Positions 33,646-42,165 of a stretch of 60,077 bases of DNA are shown here, one piece after another. The notes under the pieces were generated by a model, which was given only the letters and a program-made list of their open reading frames with translations, was not told where the DNA came from and did no database searches. The stretch covers positions 1 to 60,077 of the forward strand of contig WQBJ01000022.1 of NCBI GenBank assembly GCA_013032095.1. The letters are read 5' to 3'. The position numbers and the translations under genes are program-made. The stretch is from Ruegeria atlantica. Its GTDB lineage: Bacteria; Pseudomonadota; Alphaproteobacteria; Rhodobacterales; Rhodobacteraceae. How positions within the stretch are numbered: position 1 is the first letter of the stretch; every line of letters starts with the position of its first letter.

Positions 33646-35073
33646 GTGAGCGATTCCGACCCCGCCCCCAGCCTTTATGCTGCTAGGGAGCCAATTTTTC
33701 CCCGACGCGTGTCCGGGCCGTTTCGAAACCTGAAGTGGATCATCCTAGCTGTTACGCTGGGAATTTACTATGTGACGCCGTGGTTTAGATGGGATCGGGG
33801 CCCCAGTCTGCCGGATCAGGCGGTATTGCTGGATTTGGCAAACCGCCGTTTTTATTTCTTCTGGATCGAGATTTGGCCGCATGAATTCTACTTCGTGGCA
33901 GGCCTGCTGATCATGGCCGGTCTGGGGCTATTCCTGTTCACCTCGGCGCTGGGGCGCGTATGGTGTGGTTATGCCTGTCCCCAAACCGTCTGGACCGACC
34001 TTTACATTCTGGTCGAACGCTGGATCGAGGGCGATCGCAACGCCCGACTGCGATTGCATCGTCAGGAAAAGCTGGATTTCCGAAAGGCCCGGCTGCGCGT
34101 CACGAAATGGACGGTGTGGCTGCTGATCGGTCTGGCAACCGGTGGAGCCTGGGTGTTCTATTTCGCCGATGCACCAACACTGGCCCGTGATCTGGTCACC
34201 GGCAATGCCCACCCGGTCGCTTATACCACCGTTCTCATTCTGACCGGCACAACCTTTCTGTTCGGCGGGTTCGCTCGTGAACAGATTTGTATTTATGCCT
34301 GTCCGTGGCCGCGTATTCAGGCCGCGATGATGGACGAAGACACTCTGGTCGTCGGCTATCGCGAATGGCGGGGTGAGCCACGCGGTAAAGGCAAGCGCAC
34401 CGCCGATTCCGAGTTGGGCGATTGCATCGACTGTATGGCCTGCGTGAATGTCTGCCCCGTGGGCATCGACATTCGGGACGGTCAGCAGTTGGAATGCATC
34501 ACCTGCGCGCTGTGTATCGACGCCTGCGATGACATGATGGCCAAGATCGGCAAACCACGCGGCCTGATTGATTATATGGCGCTGAGCGATGAGACCCGCG
34601 AGCGCGCGGGCCAGCCACCCAAGAACGTGTGGAAACACATTCTGCGGCCTCGTACGATCATGTACACAGCCATGTGGGCCGCCGTGGGCTTTGCGTTGCT
34701 ATTCGCGCTGTTCATCCGCTCGGACATCGATCTGACCGTTGCACCTGTGCGTAACCCGACCTTCGTTACCCTGTCGGATGGCACGATCCGCAATACCTAT
34801 GACGTCCGCTTGCGCAACAAGCATGGCGAGGATCGTCCTTTCAAACTGTCTCTGGCAGGAGACCCGGCGCTGCAGATCCAGATCGAGGGTATCGAAGGTG
34901 CCACTGTCAATGTCACTGCAGATACGGCACAATTGACCCGTGTTTACATCGTGACTGCTGGTGATACCGGCCCGGCAGCACAGGATGTGACACCAGTGCG
35001 GATCTGGGTCGAAGACCTGGAAAGTGGCGAGCGCGCTTATAAAGACACCACGTTTAACGGACGGGGGAACTGA
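33646..35073 (+). CDS. ccoG: Cytochrome c oxidase accessory protein CcoG (FixG)
   Basis: This 475-residue polyferredoxin-like membrane protein has a GTG start with GGAG upstream. It has several transmembrane helices and cysteine motifs CGYACPQTVWTD and CIYACPWPRIQ. Two 4Fe-4S sites follow, CIDCMACVNVCPVGID and CITCALCIDACDDM. The C-terminal immunoglobulin-like domain is periplasmic. CcoG is a cupric reductase that supplies Cu(I) for the CuB centre of the cbb3 oxidase. It is the first gene of ccoGHIS, two bases before ccoH, behind an FNR box. Confidence 0.97.
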   Translation: MSDSDPAPSLYAAREPIFPRRVSGPFRNLKWIILAVTLGIYYVTPWFRWDRGPSLPDQAVLLDLANRRFYFFWIEIWPHEFYFVAGLLIMAGLGLFLFTSALGRVWCGYACPQTVWTDLYILVERWIEGDRNARLRLHRQEKLDFRKARLRVTKWTVWLLIGLATGGAWVFYFADAPTLARDLVTGNAHPVAYTTVLILTGTTFLFGGFAREQICIYACPWPRIQAAMMDEDTLVVGYREWRGEPRGKGKRTADSELGDCIDCMACVNVCPVGIDIRDGQQLECITCALCIDACDDMMAKIGKPRGLIDYMALSDETRERAGQPPKNVWKHILRPRTIMYTAMWAAVGFALLFALFIRSDIDLTVAPVRNPTFVTLSDGTIRNTYDVRLRNKHGEDRPFKLSLAGDPALQIQIEGIEGATVNVTADTAQLTRVYIVTAGDTGPAAQDVTPVRIWVEDLESGERAYKDTTFNGRGN

Positions 35074-35075
35074 AC

Positions 35076-35534
35076 ATGGCTGAACGTCAATTCACCGGCA
35101 AACACGCATTGGCAGTGTTCGTGGCCGCCTTTGGCGTGATCATCGCCGTGAACCTCGTCCTGGCCTACAGCGCGGTCAAGACCTTTCCGGGGCTTGAGGT
35201 CAAGAATTCATACGTCGCCAGTCAGGAGTTTAATGAGCGTCTGCAGGAACAGCAGTCGCTGGGTTGGGAAATTCGCGCTGAGGTGTCCGGTGGGCTGCTG
35301 ATCCTGCATATCACCGACAAGACTGGGGCCCCGGTTGAAGTGGCCGAATTGCAGGCCGTTGTTGGTCGCGCAACCCATGTGAAAGAGGACTTCTCGCCCG
35401 ACTTCACCTTTGACGGTCAGGCCTATGCGACTCCTGCCGCTTTGGGCAAGGGCAACTGGAACATCCGTCTGGTCGCAAAGGACCATGAGGGCGCAGAATT
35501 TGCGCAGCGGGTGCCGCTGTACGTGAAGGGGTAA
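35076..35534 (+). CDS. ccoH: cbb3 oxidase assembly protein CcoH (FixH)
   Basis: This 152-residue protein has one N-terminal transmembrane helix (HALAVFVAAFGVIIAVNLVL) followed by a periplasmic beta-rich FixH domain (YVASQEFNERLQEQQSLGWE is characteristic). It assists maturation of the cbb3 oxidase and interacts with CcoN and CcoI. It lies directly after ccoG and four bases before ccoI, so all are on one message. Confidence 0.95.
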   Translation: MAERQFTGKHALAVFVAAFGVIIAVNLVLAYSAVKTFPGLEVKNSYVASQEFNERLQEQQSLGWEIRAEVSGGLLILHITDKTGAPVEVAELQAVVGRATHVKEDFSPDFTFDGQAYATPAALGKGNWNIRLVAKDHEGAEFAQRVPLYVKG

Positions 35535-35538
35535 CTGA

Positions 35539-37716
35539 ATGACGGCGCAGTTGACCTCTGGCACCGCAGCCTGTCCGGGATGCATTGCTAGCCCGGCGGA
35601 ACCAGCGCGGCCGGTGCCCGAGGATGTGCAGATCGCACTGTCGCTGCCGGGCATTCATTGCTCGGCCTGTATCGCGACGGTCGAGCGCGAGTTGAATGCC
35701 CATCCCGGGGTCGAGGACGCGCGGGTCAACCTGACCCTCAAACGTGCGATGGTCAAAGCCGCGCCCGATCTGCGCGCCGCCGATCTGATCCCGGTGCTGG
35801 AACGCGCGGGGTTCGAAGCACATGAGTTGGACCCCGGTGCGTTGTCGGCCACGCAGGCGGACAAGGCCGGGCGTGATCTGCTGATGCGGCTGGCGGTGGC
35901 CGGGTTTGCCACAATGAACGTGATGCTGCTGTCGGTGTCGGTCTGGTCAGGAGCCTCAGACGCGACGCGAGACATGTTCCACTGGATCTCGGCGGCAATT
36001 GCGCTGCCGGCGATTGCCTTTTCCGCGCAGCCCTTCTTTGCGAATGCCTGGTCGGCTTTGCGTGTTCGACGCCTGAACATGGACGTGCCGATCGTGCTGG
36101 CCATTCTGCTGGCGCTGCTCACGTCGCTATGGGAAACCGCGCTGAGCGGTGAACATGCCTATTTCGATGCGGCTTTGACCCTGACCTTCTTCCTTTTGGC
36201 TGGTCGCTATCTGGACTATCGCACCCGCGCTGCCGCTCGATCTGCGGCCGAGGAACTCACGGCGCTCGAAGTGCCCAGGGCTATCAAGGTGGTAGACGGG
36301 GTTGAGGAAGAGGTGGCTGTAGCCTCGCTGGCTGTTGGCGATTTGGTCCTCGTCCGGCCCGGCGGTCGAATGCCCGTGGACGGCGAAATTGTCTCCGGCC
36401 AGTCCGAACTCGACCGGTCCTTGCTGACTGGGGAAACCCTGCCTGTCTTCGCAGAAGCGGGCCTGACCGTCAGCGCCGGTGAGGTTAACCTAACTGGCCC
36501 CCTGACGATCCGTGCGACGGCGGTGGGTGAAGACACTTCGTTGCACCGTATGGCTGATCTGGTCGCCATCGCGGAATCTGGCAGGTCTCGGTACACATCT
36601 TTGGCGGACAAGGCAGCCAAACTCTATGCGCCGGGTGTGCATATTCTGTCAGCGCTCAGCTTTCTGGGCTGGTATATCTATTCCGGCGATATCCGCACCG
36701 CGCTGAACATCGCAGCCGCTGTGCTCATCATCACTTGTCCCTGCGCATTGGGGCTGGCGGTGCCTGCAGTAACAACCGCCGCTTCGGGGCGCCTGTTCCG
36801 CAAAGGGATGCTGATCAAACACGCCACTGCTTTGGAGCGTTTGGCCGAGGTCGACACGGTGGTGTTCGACAAGACCGGCACGCTGACTTCAGGCGCGCCG
36901 GAACTGACCAATCTGGGCGATCACTCGCGCGCCGATCTTGAGGTGGCACTGGCGCTGGCCGAGGCATCGTCTCATCCATTGTCCGTTGCTCTGGCCAAAT
37001 CCGCGCGGGAGGCAGGGATAAAACCGGCCCGTCTGCAAGAGATGACGGAAGTGCCGGGATATGGCACCGAAGGTATTCATCACGGTCAGCGGGTCCGTCT
37101 GGGCCGCGCGGCTTGGACCGGCGCGGAAGAGGGCGACCAGACAGCGGCATGGTTGTCGGTGGCGGGGCAGGTGCCTGTGGCGTTCCTGTTCTCGGACAGT
37201 CTGCGGCCCGGTGCAGCCGAGGCGGTTCTGGCGTTCCGGGATGCGGGCAAAGAGGTTATCCTGATCTCTGGCGACACTCAGGGCGCGGTTCAGGCACTAG
37301 CGGCGAAACTGGGTATTGAAAACTGGGTCGCGCAAGCCCTGCCGCAGGATAAGGCCGCTCGCGTGCAGAATCTCAGCAACGAGGGCCGCCACGTGCTGAT
37401 GGTCGGAGACGGTCTGAACGACACCGCAGCACTTGCGGCGGCACATGTGTCGATCTCGCCAGCCTCGGCGCTGGATGCGGCGCGGGTGGCCTCGGATATC
37501 GTGCTGCTGGGTAATGATCTGGCCCCGATTGCCGATGCCTGCGATACGGCCGTCAAAGCGACCAAGCGGATTCGCGAGAACTTTCGCATCGCCACCGTTT
37601 ATAATATCATCGCGGTGCCGCTAGCCGTCGCTGGTCTGGCCACACCGCTGATCGCGGCTTTGGCGATGTCGACCTCGTCGATTACCGTGTCTCTGAACGC
37701 CCTGCGCTTAAGGTAA
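35539..37716 (+). CDS. ccoI: Copper-translocating P-type ATPase CcoI (FixI)
   Basis: This 725-residue P1B-type ATPase has an N-terminal CPGC pair (residues 13-16) followed by a heavy-metal-associated domain with CSACIATVERE. Membrane helices follow, with the copper-site motif TCPCALGLAVP. The phosphorylation loop is FDKTGTLTSG and the hinge is MVGDGLNDTAAL. FixI/CcoI exports copper to the periplasmic side for cbb3 oxidase assembly, distinct from detoxifying CopA. The stop is four bases before the ccoS start. Confidence 0.97.
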   Translation: MTAQLTSGTAACPGCIASPAEPARPVPEDVQIALSLPGIHCSACIATVERELNAHPGVEDARVNLTLKRAMVKAAPDLRAADLIPVLERAGFEAHELDPGALSATQADKAGRDLLMRLAVAGFATMNVMLLSVSVWSGASDATRDMFHWISAAIALPAIAFSAQPFFANAWSALRVRRLNMDVPIVLAILLALLTSLWETALSGEHAYFDAALTLTFFLLAGRYLDYRTRAAARSAAEELTALEVPRAIKVVDGVEEEVAVASLAVGDLVLVRPGGRMPVDGEIVSGQSELDRSLLTGETLPVFAEAGLTVSAGEVNLTGPLTIRATAVGEDTSLHRMADLVAIAESGRSRYTSLADKAAKLYAPGVHILSALSFLGWYIYSGDIRTALNIAAAVLIITCPCALGLAVPAVTTAASGRLFRKGMLIKHATALERLAEVDTVVFDKTGTLTSGAPELTNLGDHSRADLEVALALAEASSHPLSVALAKSAREAGIKPARLQEMTEVPGYGTEGIHHGQRVRLGRAAWTGAEEGDQTAAWLSVAGQVPVAFLFSDSLRPGAAEAVLAFRDAGKEVILISGDTQGAVQALAAKLGIENWVAQALPQDKAARVQNLSNEGRHVLMVGDGLNDTAALAAAHVSISPASALDAARVASDIVLLGNDLAPIADACDTAVKATKRIRENFRIATVYNIIAVPLAVAGLATPLIAALAMSTSSITVSLNALRLR

Positions 37717-37720
37717 ACCG

Positions 37721-37879
37721 ATGGAAGTTCTGGCCTATCTGATACCTATTTCCCTGTTTCTGGGCGGGGTTGGCCTTGTGGCCTTCGTGTACACGGTCCG
37801 CTCGAACCAGTATGACGATCCCGAAGGCGACGCGCGGCGTATACTCAGCGATGAATGGGACGACAAGCCCAAGCCCTGA
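37721..37879 (+). CDS. ccoS: cbb3 oxidase maturation protein CcoS (FixS)
   Basis: This is a 52-residue protein: one transmembrane helix (YLIPISLFLGGVGLVAFVYT) then the hydrophilic tail RSNQYDDPEGDARRIL. The NQYDDPEGDA.RIL pattern is the CcoS/FixS signature. It is needed for insertion of haem and copper cofactors into CcoN. It is the last gene of ccoGHIS. The next gene in the same direction is secE, 81 bp on, with no strong terminator between them. Confidence 0.95.
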   Translation: MEVLAYLIPISLFLGGVGLVAFVYTVRSNQYDDPEGDARRILSDEWDDKPKP

Positions 37880-37960
37880 CACGTTGCGCTGAGCGCCCTT
37901 GAAATTGCCTTAATGCCCGGTTATGTCCGGCCTATCCGCTAGCAGAGAGAACCAAGCCAA

Positions 37961-38158
37961 ATGGCAACTATGAATCCGATCCAGTTCATTCAGCAAGTCC
38001 GTGCCGAAGTTGCAAAGGTCGTCTGGCCGACCCGGCGCGAGGTGTTGCTGACCACGGTCATGGTGTTCATCATGGCGGCGCTGGCAGCCGTGTTCTTTGC
38101 GCTGGTCGATCTGGGCATTCGCGGTGGTCTGCAACTGATCCTCGGCATGTTTGGCTAA
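37961..38158 (+). CDS. secE: Preprotein translocase subunit SecE
   Basis: This 65-residue single-helix form is usual outside enterobacteria. The amphipathic segment FIQQVRAEVAKVVWPTRREV is followed by a membrane helix (TTVMVFIMAALAAVFFALVD). SecE clamps the SecY channel. It begins the secE-nusG-rplK block. The tRNA-Trp and tuf genes often found before secE are not here: ccoS precedes it. Confidence 0.96.
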   Translation: MATMNPIQFIQQVRAEVAKVVWPTRREVLLTTVMVFIMAALAAVFFALVDLGIRGGLQLILGMFG

Positions 38159-38247
38159 GTCGGTTAGGGCATGGCGGAAACGCCACTGCCCCCTTGCACA
38201 GCGCGCAATGTCAGAGTAGTTGACGCGGTACTATTCGGAATGGGCGT

Positions 38248-38279
38248 GCGGCGATTCGGGCTGCGCGCCGCTTTTTATT
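38248..38279 (+). terminator. Terminator or attenuator between secE and nusG
   Basis: GCGGCG (38248-38253) and CGCCGC (38266-38271) form a 6-bp stem with a 12-base loop, followed by TTTTTATT. It would separate secE from nusG, normally co-transcribed, or act as an attenuator in the 199-bp nusG leader. Confidence 0.6.
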
Positions 38280-38357
38280 CCGGGTGATGTGATGGAATTT
38301 CAATGACGGCATGTCCGGCAATCAGGACGGCCAAAGGCAAACAAGGACGACAGGTTC

Positions 38358-38891
38358 ATGGCGAAACGGTGGTACTCGGTCAGCGTTCTTTCGAATTTCG
38401 AAAAGAAGATCGCAGAGCAGATCCGCACGTCCGTGGCCGAGCAGGGCCTTGAGGACGATATCGACGAGGTTCTGGTGCCCACCGAAGAGGTGATCGAAGT
38501 ACGCCGGGGCAAGAAGGTCACGACCGAACGTCGTTTCATGCCCGGTTACGTGCTGGTGCATATGGAAATGTCCGATCAGGGCTATCACCTTGTGAACTCG
38601 ATCAACCGCGTCACCGGCTTCTTGGGCCCGCAGGGTCGCCCGATGCCGATGCGCGACGCCGAGGTGAACCAGATCCTCAACCGCGTGCAGGAAGGTGAAG
38701 AAGCGCCCAAGCTGATGATCACCTTCGAGGTCGGTGAGAAGGTCAAGGTCAACGACGGCCCGTTCGAGGATTTCGACGGCATGGTCGAAGGCGTGGACGA
38801 CGAGAACCAGAAGCTGAAGGTCTCGGTTTCGATCTTTGGCCGGGAGACCCCCGTCGAGCTGGACTTCACGCAGGTTACGAAGCAGAGCTAA
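38358..38891 (+). CDS. nusG: Transcription termination/antitermination factor NusG
   Basis: The 177-residue protein has an N-terminal NGN domain beginning [20 protein letters not shown] and containing [14 protein letters not shown]-terminal KOW domain ([20 protein letters not shown]) follows. NusG binds the RNA polymerase clamp, raises elongation rate and links to Rho or ribosomal S10. The gene is followed by a strong terminator, so rplK and rplA are not read from its promoter alone. Confidence 0.98.
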   Translation: MAKRWYSVSVLSNFEKKIAEQIRTSVAEQGLEDDIDEVLVPTEEVIEVRRGKKVTTERRFMPGYVLVHMEMSDQGYHLVNSINRVTGFLGPQGRPMPMRDAEVNQILNRVQEGEEAPKLMITFEVGEKVKVNDGPFEDFDGMVEGVDDENQKLKVSVSIFGRETPVELDFTQVTKQS

Positions 38892-38916
38892 TAGCCACTT
38901 CAGCAAGCTTTTCAGC

Positions 38917-38952
38917 GCCGCGATACCTCGAGTACCGCGGCGTTTTTATTTA
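38917..38952 (+). terminator. Rho-independent terminator after nusG
   Basis: CGCCGCG (38917-38923) and CGCGGCG (38937-38943) form a GC-rich stem, followed by TTTTTATTT. It ends the nusG message before the leftward exported-protein genes. Confidence 0.88.
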
Positions 38953-39007
38953 AGAGCTTCTATTGCGACCGGTCGCCCAGGGATGATCGCGACGACAGTT
39001 TATTTTG

Positions 39008-39772
39008 CTAAGGTCGACCGGGGATCAGTTCCTGTTGTTGAAGAACAGTAAGAATGTCGAGGATTGTCGAAGGGCTGACATCTACAGAACCGTCTAGAAA
39101 AATACCAAGACCCCCCTCTCCGATCTCGCGCGGGCCGCCTTTCTCGTACTTCGGATCGAGTGACGCGAGTTCTGCAGGCAATTCAGGACACAACGGGGTT
39201 TCGTTGAGTACAAGATCCACAGCGGCCAACATCAGCTCTTTTACGGACTCGAGTGTATCGTCTTCCAGCACCTGTTCACGCTGCGCTTCAGGCGCGGTAA
39301 GCGTGAGGTCGATGAGTTTGAAGTAGGCACAATTGTCGCGCAATTCGACGGTGGCTTCGGTGGACATATTGGCCAGGAAGGCATTCTTTTCCTGGCCTCG
39401 CTGAAAGTCGCGTTCGCTGGTTCGGCTGCATTCGAAGATCGTGACAGTTACTTCACCGTCTAGATCGATAGCATCATCCTTGGCCCTAAAGCTTATGTCA
39501 TCAAGTCTGACTTGCAGTCCGCAATTGTCGATTATCGCGTTGTCAGCCAGTTTTTCCGGAACAATTTTCTGCATTTCCCGCAGGTCGAGCAGGGCTCCAA
39601 CTCCTATCCGTGTGGGGGCAACGGCAGTCAGGTTCAGATTTAGCTGATAGGGCAACTCCGTCTCGCGAACCGGCAATGTCGCGTCAATAACAAAGTTCAC
39701 CTGTTGTGCGTATGGGGCTCGGGCGCCCAGAACGGCTGCCATTAAGGCCGGGATGATTAACCAAAGCCTCAT
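39008..39772 (-). CDS. Exported hypothetical protein, paralogue of its upstream neighbour
   Basis: The 254-residue protein has a signal peptide (MRLWLIIPALMAAVLGARA, cleavage near APYA-QQ). It shares a layout with the lipoprotein encoded just upstream. Four cysteines fall in matching contexts (NCGLQVRL, FECSRT, DNCAYFKL, TPLCPELP), as does a C-terminal block SLDPKYEKGGPREIGEGG followed by GS-DVS. No known family is recognised. Four spaced cysteines suggest two disulfides in a periplasmic protein. The start overlaps the upstream stop by four bases, so both are made from one message. Confidence 0.75.
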   Translation of the reverse strand: MRLWLIIPALMAAVLGARAPYAQQVNFVIDATLPVRETELPYQLNLNLTAVAPTRIGVGALLDLREMQKIVPEKLADNAIIDNCGLQVRLDDISFRAKDDAIDLDGEVTVTIFECSRTSERDFQRGQEKNAFLANMSTEATVELRDNCAYFKLIDLTLTAPEAQREQVLEDDTLESVKELMLAAVDLVLNETPLCPELPAELASLDPKYEKGGPREIGEGGLGIFLDGSVDVSPSTILDILTVLQQQELIPGRP

Positions 39773-40629
39773 TGAGCAAACTCCAATACGCCAAGCTCCT
39801 TAAGCCCCCCGAGGACTTTGACTATCGTCTCCGCGCTGACGTCAGCCGATCCGACGACAGCAGCTCCCATCCCGCCGGGAGCGATCTCGCGTGTGCCACC
39901 GGACTCATAAATCGGGTCGAGCACACTGAATTCTTCGGGCAGTGGTGGGCAGACCGGATGCTTGGCCAAAAACTCTCCACCCTTTTCCAGTACGGCCTCG
40001 TTAATACGATTGGTCAGGCCGAAGAGATTGCTGACGGCTCCGATGAAACCGCGCGGGCTAAGGTCAACGCTTTCGATGCTGAATGTCAGGCATTGGCCTT
40101 TAACTTCCGCTCTAGCGACAGCAACGGCATCCACTGTGGTCCCAAAATAGCGAATTCCAGGTTCTTCGCGCCGGTTACACCGCGTAAACTGTGCGCGGGC
40201 TGACCCCTCGACCTTTACGGTTTCGTCTATAGCGGTGACATCTCGGACCTCGAGATATATTTGACGTTTGCAGCTTTCTTCTAGTGGGCCTGTCAGTATC
40301 TGGGGCGCTTTTTCCTGAAGCCCGCGCAAATCCATGAAGGCCCGCAACCGCAAACGGGTAGAGCTGGATTCATCCAGACCACCGTAGACGGTGAAGGGAA
40401 CGGGAATATCGCGCAGCGGGACTTCCTTGCTCAGTTTGATCTGAAACCGACCGGCATAGGTGGCTGGATCAATTCCTGTTGCGGCAACTGAAGAAGACTT
40501 ACCGGCGCTGTCGGTTTGTGTGGATGCTTCAGACTCCGCTCTCTGATCTTGCGCTTTGCTGCCGCAGCCAGGCAACATCGCGAGAAGAACGCAGATCAGT
40601 AGCCCTTTGTTTAGTCGAGATGATGCCAT
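39769..40629 (-). CDS. Putative outer-membrane lipoprotein, paralogue of its downstream neighbour
   Basis: The 286-residue protein starts at the ATG at 40629; an upstream in-frame start lacks a signal sequence. The lipobox MLPGC (Cys22) follows a hydrophobic core (LLICVLLAMLP); residue +2 is Gly, which favours outer-membrane sorting. A Ser/Glu/Gln-rich linker leads to the domain shared with the next gene. Matching cysteines lie in ESCKRQIYL, FTRCNRREE, KGQCLTFSI and HPVCPPLP, and the C-terminal block is VLDPIYESGGTREIAPGG with GSADVSAETI. The function is unknown. Read leftwards, it is first of the pair and divergent from rplK. Confidence 0.75.
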   Translation of the reverse strand: MASSRLNKGLLICVLLAMLPGCGSKAQDQRAESEASTQTDSAGKSSSVAATGIDPATYAGRFQIKLSKEVPLRDIPVPFTVYGGLDESSSTRLRLRAFMDLRGLQEKAPQILTGPLEESCKRQIYLEVRDVTAIDETVKVEGSARAQFTRCNRREEPGIRYFGTTVDAVAVARAEVKGQCLTFSIESVDLSPRGFIGAVSNLFGLTNRINEAVLEKGGEFLAKHPVCPPLPEEFSVLDPIYESGGTREIAPGGMGAAVVGSADVSAETIVKVLGGLKELGVLEFAQ

Positions 40630-40937
40630 CCCAGACCGCCCCTCTTTGAAAAACGTTGTCCCAAGATACCCGCCTTTGTTTCTTAAGCAACTTAACCCTT
40701 TAAAGATTTTTGTATTGTGTGCCGATGCCGGTTTTCGGAGCTGATTTTGGTGCAAAGAGGTTTACGTGGAATATGGAGGCAGCCACTTGCCAACCACTCC
40801 GTTCCAATATAAACGCCGCCTCTATCGTCTTCGGGCGAGATTCTCTCGTGGGAGGTTGCTGGGATCGCGATCCCGGATCGAACCACGCAACATAAACCGG
40901 GTGGGACGCGTTTCACCTACGTTGAAAGGAAAACCAA
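40630..40937. promoter_or_regulatory. Divergent intergenic region and rplK leader
   Basis: This 308-bp gap separates the leftward lipoprotein gene from rplK. It must hold both promoters; no convincing -35/-10 pair was picked. Near rplK lies a perfect palindrome GGGATCGCGATCCC (40861-40874) inside the expected leader. In many bacteria such a leader hairpin is where L1 represses rplKA translation. No open frame with a ribosome-binding site is seen. Confidence 0.4.
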
Positions 40938-41387
40938 ATGGCCAAGAAGCTTGCTGGTACAATGAAACTGCAGGTTCCTGCAGGTCAGGCGAACCCGTCG
41001 CCGCCAGTTGGTCCGGCGCTGGGTCAGCGCGGCATCAACATCATGGAATTCTGCAAGGCGTTCAACGCCAAGACCGCAGACATGGAGCCCGGCGCTCCGT
41101 GCCCGACCGTGATCACCTACTATCAGGACAAGTCCTTCACCATGGACATCAAGACGCCGCCCGCGTCTTACTACCTGAAAAAAGCAGCTGGTCTGAAGCC
41201 GGTTGGCAAGCGTAACCGCCCACGTGGCGCGGAAAACCCCGGTCGTGAGACCGTGGCTACCGTGACCTCGAAGCAGGTTCGTGAAATCGCCGAAGCCAAA
41301 ATGAAAGATCTGAACGCCAACGACGTCGAAGGCGCAATGCAGATCATCCTGGGCTCAGCCCGCTCCATGGGCATCGAGGTGAAGTAA
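40938..41387 (+). CDS. rplK: 50S ribosomal protein L11
   Basis: This 149-residue protein has the L11 signature in order: [20 protein letters not shown] and [13 protein letters not shown] at the N-terminus, the [20 protein letters not shown] central block, and the C-terminal rRNA-binding helix region. The length is slightly above the usual 141-145 owing to small C-terminal differences. L11 forms the GTPase-associated centre with 23S rRNA and L10-L12. The stop codon is one base before the rplA start. Confidence 0.98.
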   Translation: MAKKLAGTMKLQVPAGQANPSPPVGPALGQRGINIMEFCKAFNAKTADMEPGAPCPTVITYYQDKSFTMDIKTPPASYYLKKAAGLKPVGKRNRPRGAENPGRETVATVTSKQVREIAEAKMKDLNANDVEGAMQIILGSARSMGIEVK

Positions 41388-41388
41388 G

Positions 41389-42087
41389 ATGGCAAAACTC
41401 GGTAAACGTACCCGCGCTGCGCGCGAAGCTGTCGCCGGCAAGGAAAACCTGTCGGTTGAAGAAGCAGTTGCCCTGGTCAAAGCCAACGCAACGTCGAAAT
41501 TCGACGAGACCATCGAAATCGCACTGAACCTGGGCGTTGACACCCGTCACGCAGACCAGATGGTTCGCGGCGTTGTCGGCCTGCCGAACGGCACCGGTAA
41601 AGCGATGCGCGTTGCTGTTTTCGCCCGTGGCCCCAAGGCCGACGAAGCGAAAGAAGCAGGCGCAGACATCGTTGGCGCAGAAGACCTGATGGAAACCATC
41701 CAGGGCGGCACCATCGAATTCGATCGCTGCATTGCAACTCCGGACATGATGCCGATCGTCGGTCGTCTGGGTAAGGTTCTGGGCCCCCGCAACCTGATGC
41801 CGAACCCCAAAGTTGGCACCGTGACCATGGACGTGAAAGCGGCCGTGGAAGCAGCCAAGGGCGGCGAAGTTCAGTTCAAGGCGGAAAAAGGCGGCGTCGT
41901 GCACGCCGGTGTTGGCAAAGCGTCGTTCGACGAAGCCAAGCTGGCTGAAAACGTCCGTGCATTCGTCTCGGCTGTGGCCAAGGCTAAGCCGTCGGGCGCC
42001 AAAGGCACCTACATGAAGAAAATCGCGCTGAGCTCGACCATGGGCCCCGGTGTGACACTGGATGTGGCTGCTGCTGCGGGCGAATAA
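41389..42087 (+). CDS. rplA: 50S ribosomal protein L1
   Basis: This 232-residue protein is close to the usual 234. The pattern includes [20 protein letters not shown] near residue 46, the domain II segment, and [17 protein letters not shown]1 binds the stalk of 23S rRNA and, in many bacteria, represses its own operon by binding the rplK leader. It is coupled to rplK (one-base gap). A strong terminator follows. Confidence 0.98.
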   Translation: MAKLGKRTRAAREAVAGKENLSVEEAVALVKANATSKFDETIEIALNLGVDTRHADQMVRGVVGLPNGTGKAMRVAVFARGPKADEAKEAGADIVGAEDLMETIQGGTIEFDRCIATPDMMPIVGRLGKVLGPRNLMPNPKVGTVTMDVKAAVEAAKGGEVQFKAEKGGVVHAGVGKASFDEAKLAENVRAFVSAVAKAKPSGAKGTYMKKIALSSTMGPGVTLDVAAAAGE

Positions 42088-42112
42088 GCCTAAGCAAAAC
42101 GCTTACAATAAG

Positions 42113-42149
42113 AACCCGGGTTGCTGACGCAGCCCGGGTTTTTCTTTTT
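42113..42149 (+). terminator. Rho-independent terminator after rplA
   Basis: AACCCGGG (42113-42120) and CCCGGGTT (42133-42140) form the stem, followed by TTTCTTTTTC. It closes the rplKA message. It lies also at the end of the convergent Hint-protein gene, where the T-tract in the opposite direction is weaker. Confidence 0.9.
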
Positions 42150-42165
42150 CCAAGCCCATCTCGTC

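Noticed and set aside
37880..37960. Expected tRNA-Trp upstream of secE
   Set aside because: Many genomes have tRNA-Trp here, but the 81 bases show no cloverleaf or T-loop GTTCGAATC-type sequence.
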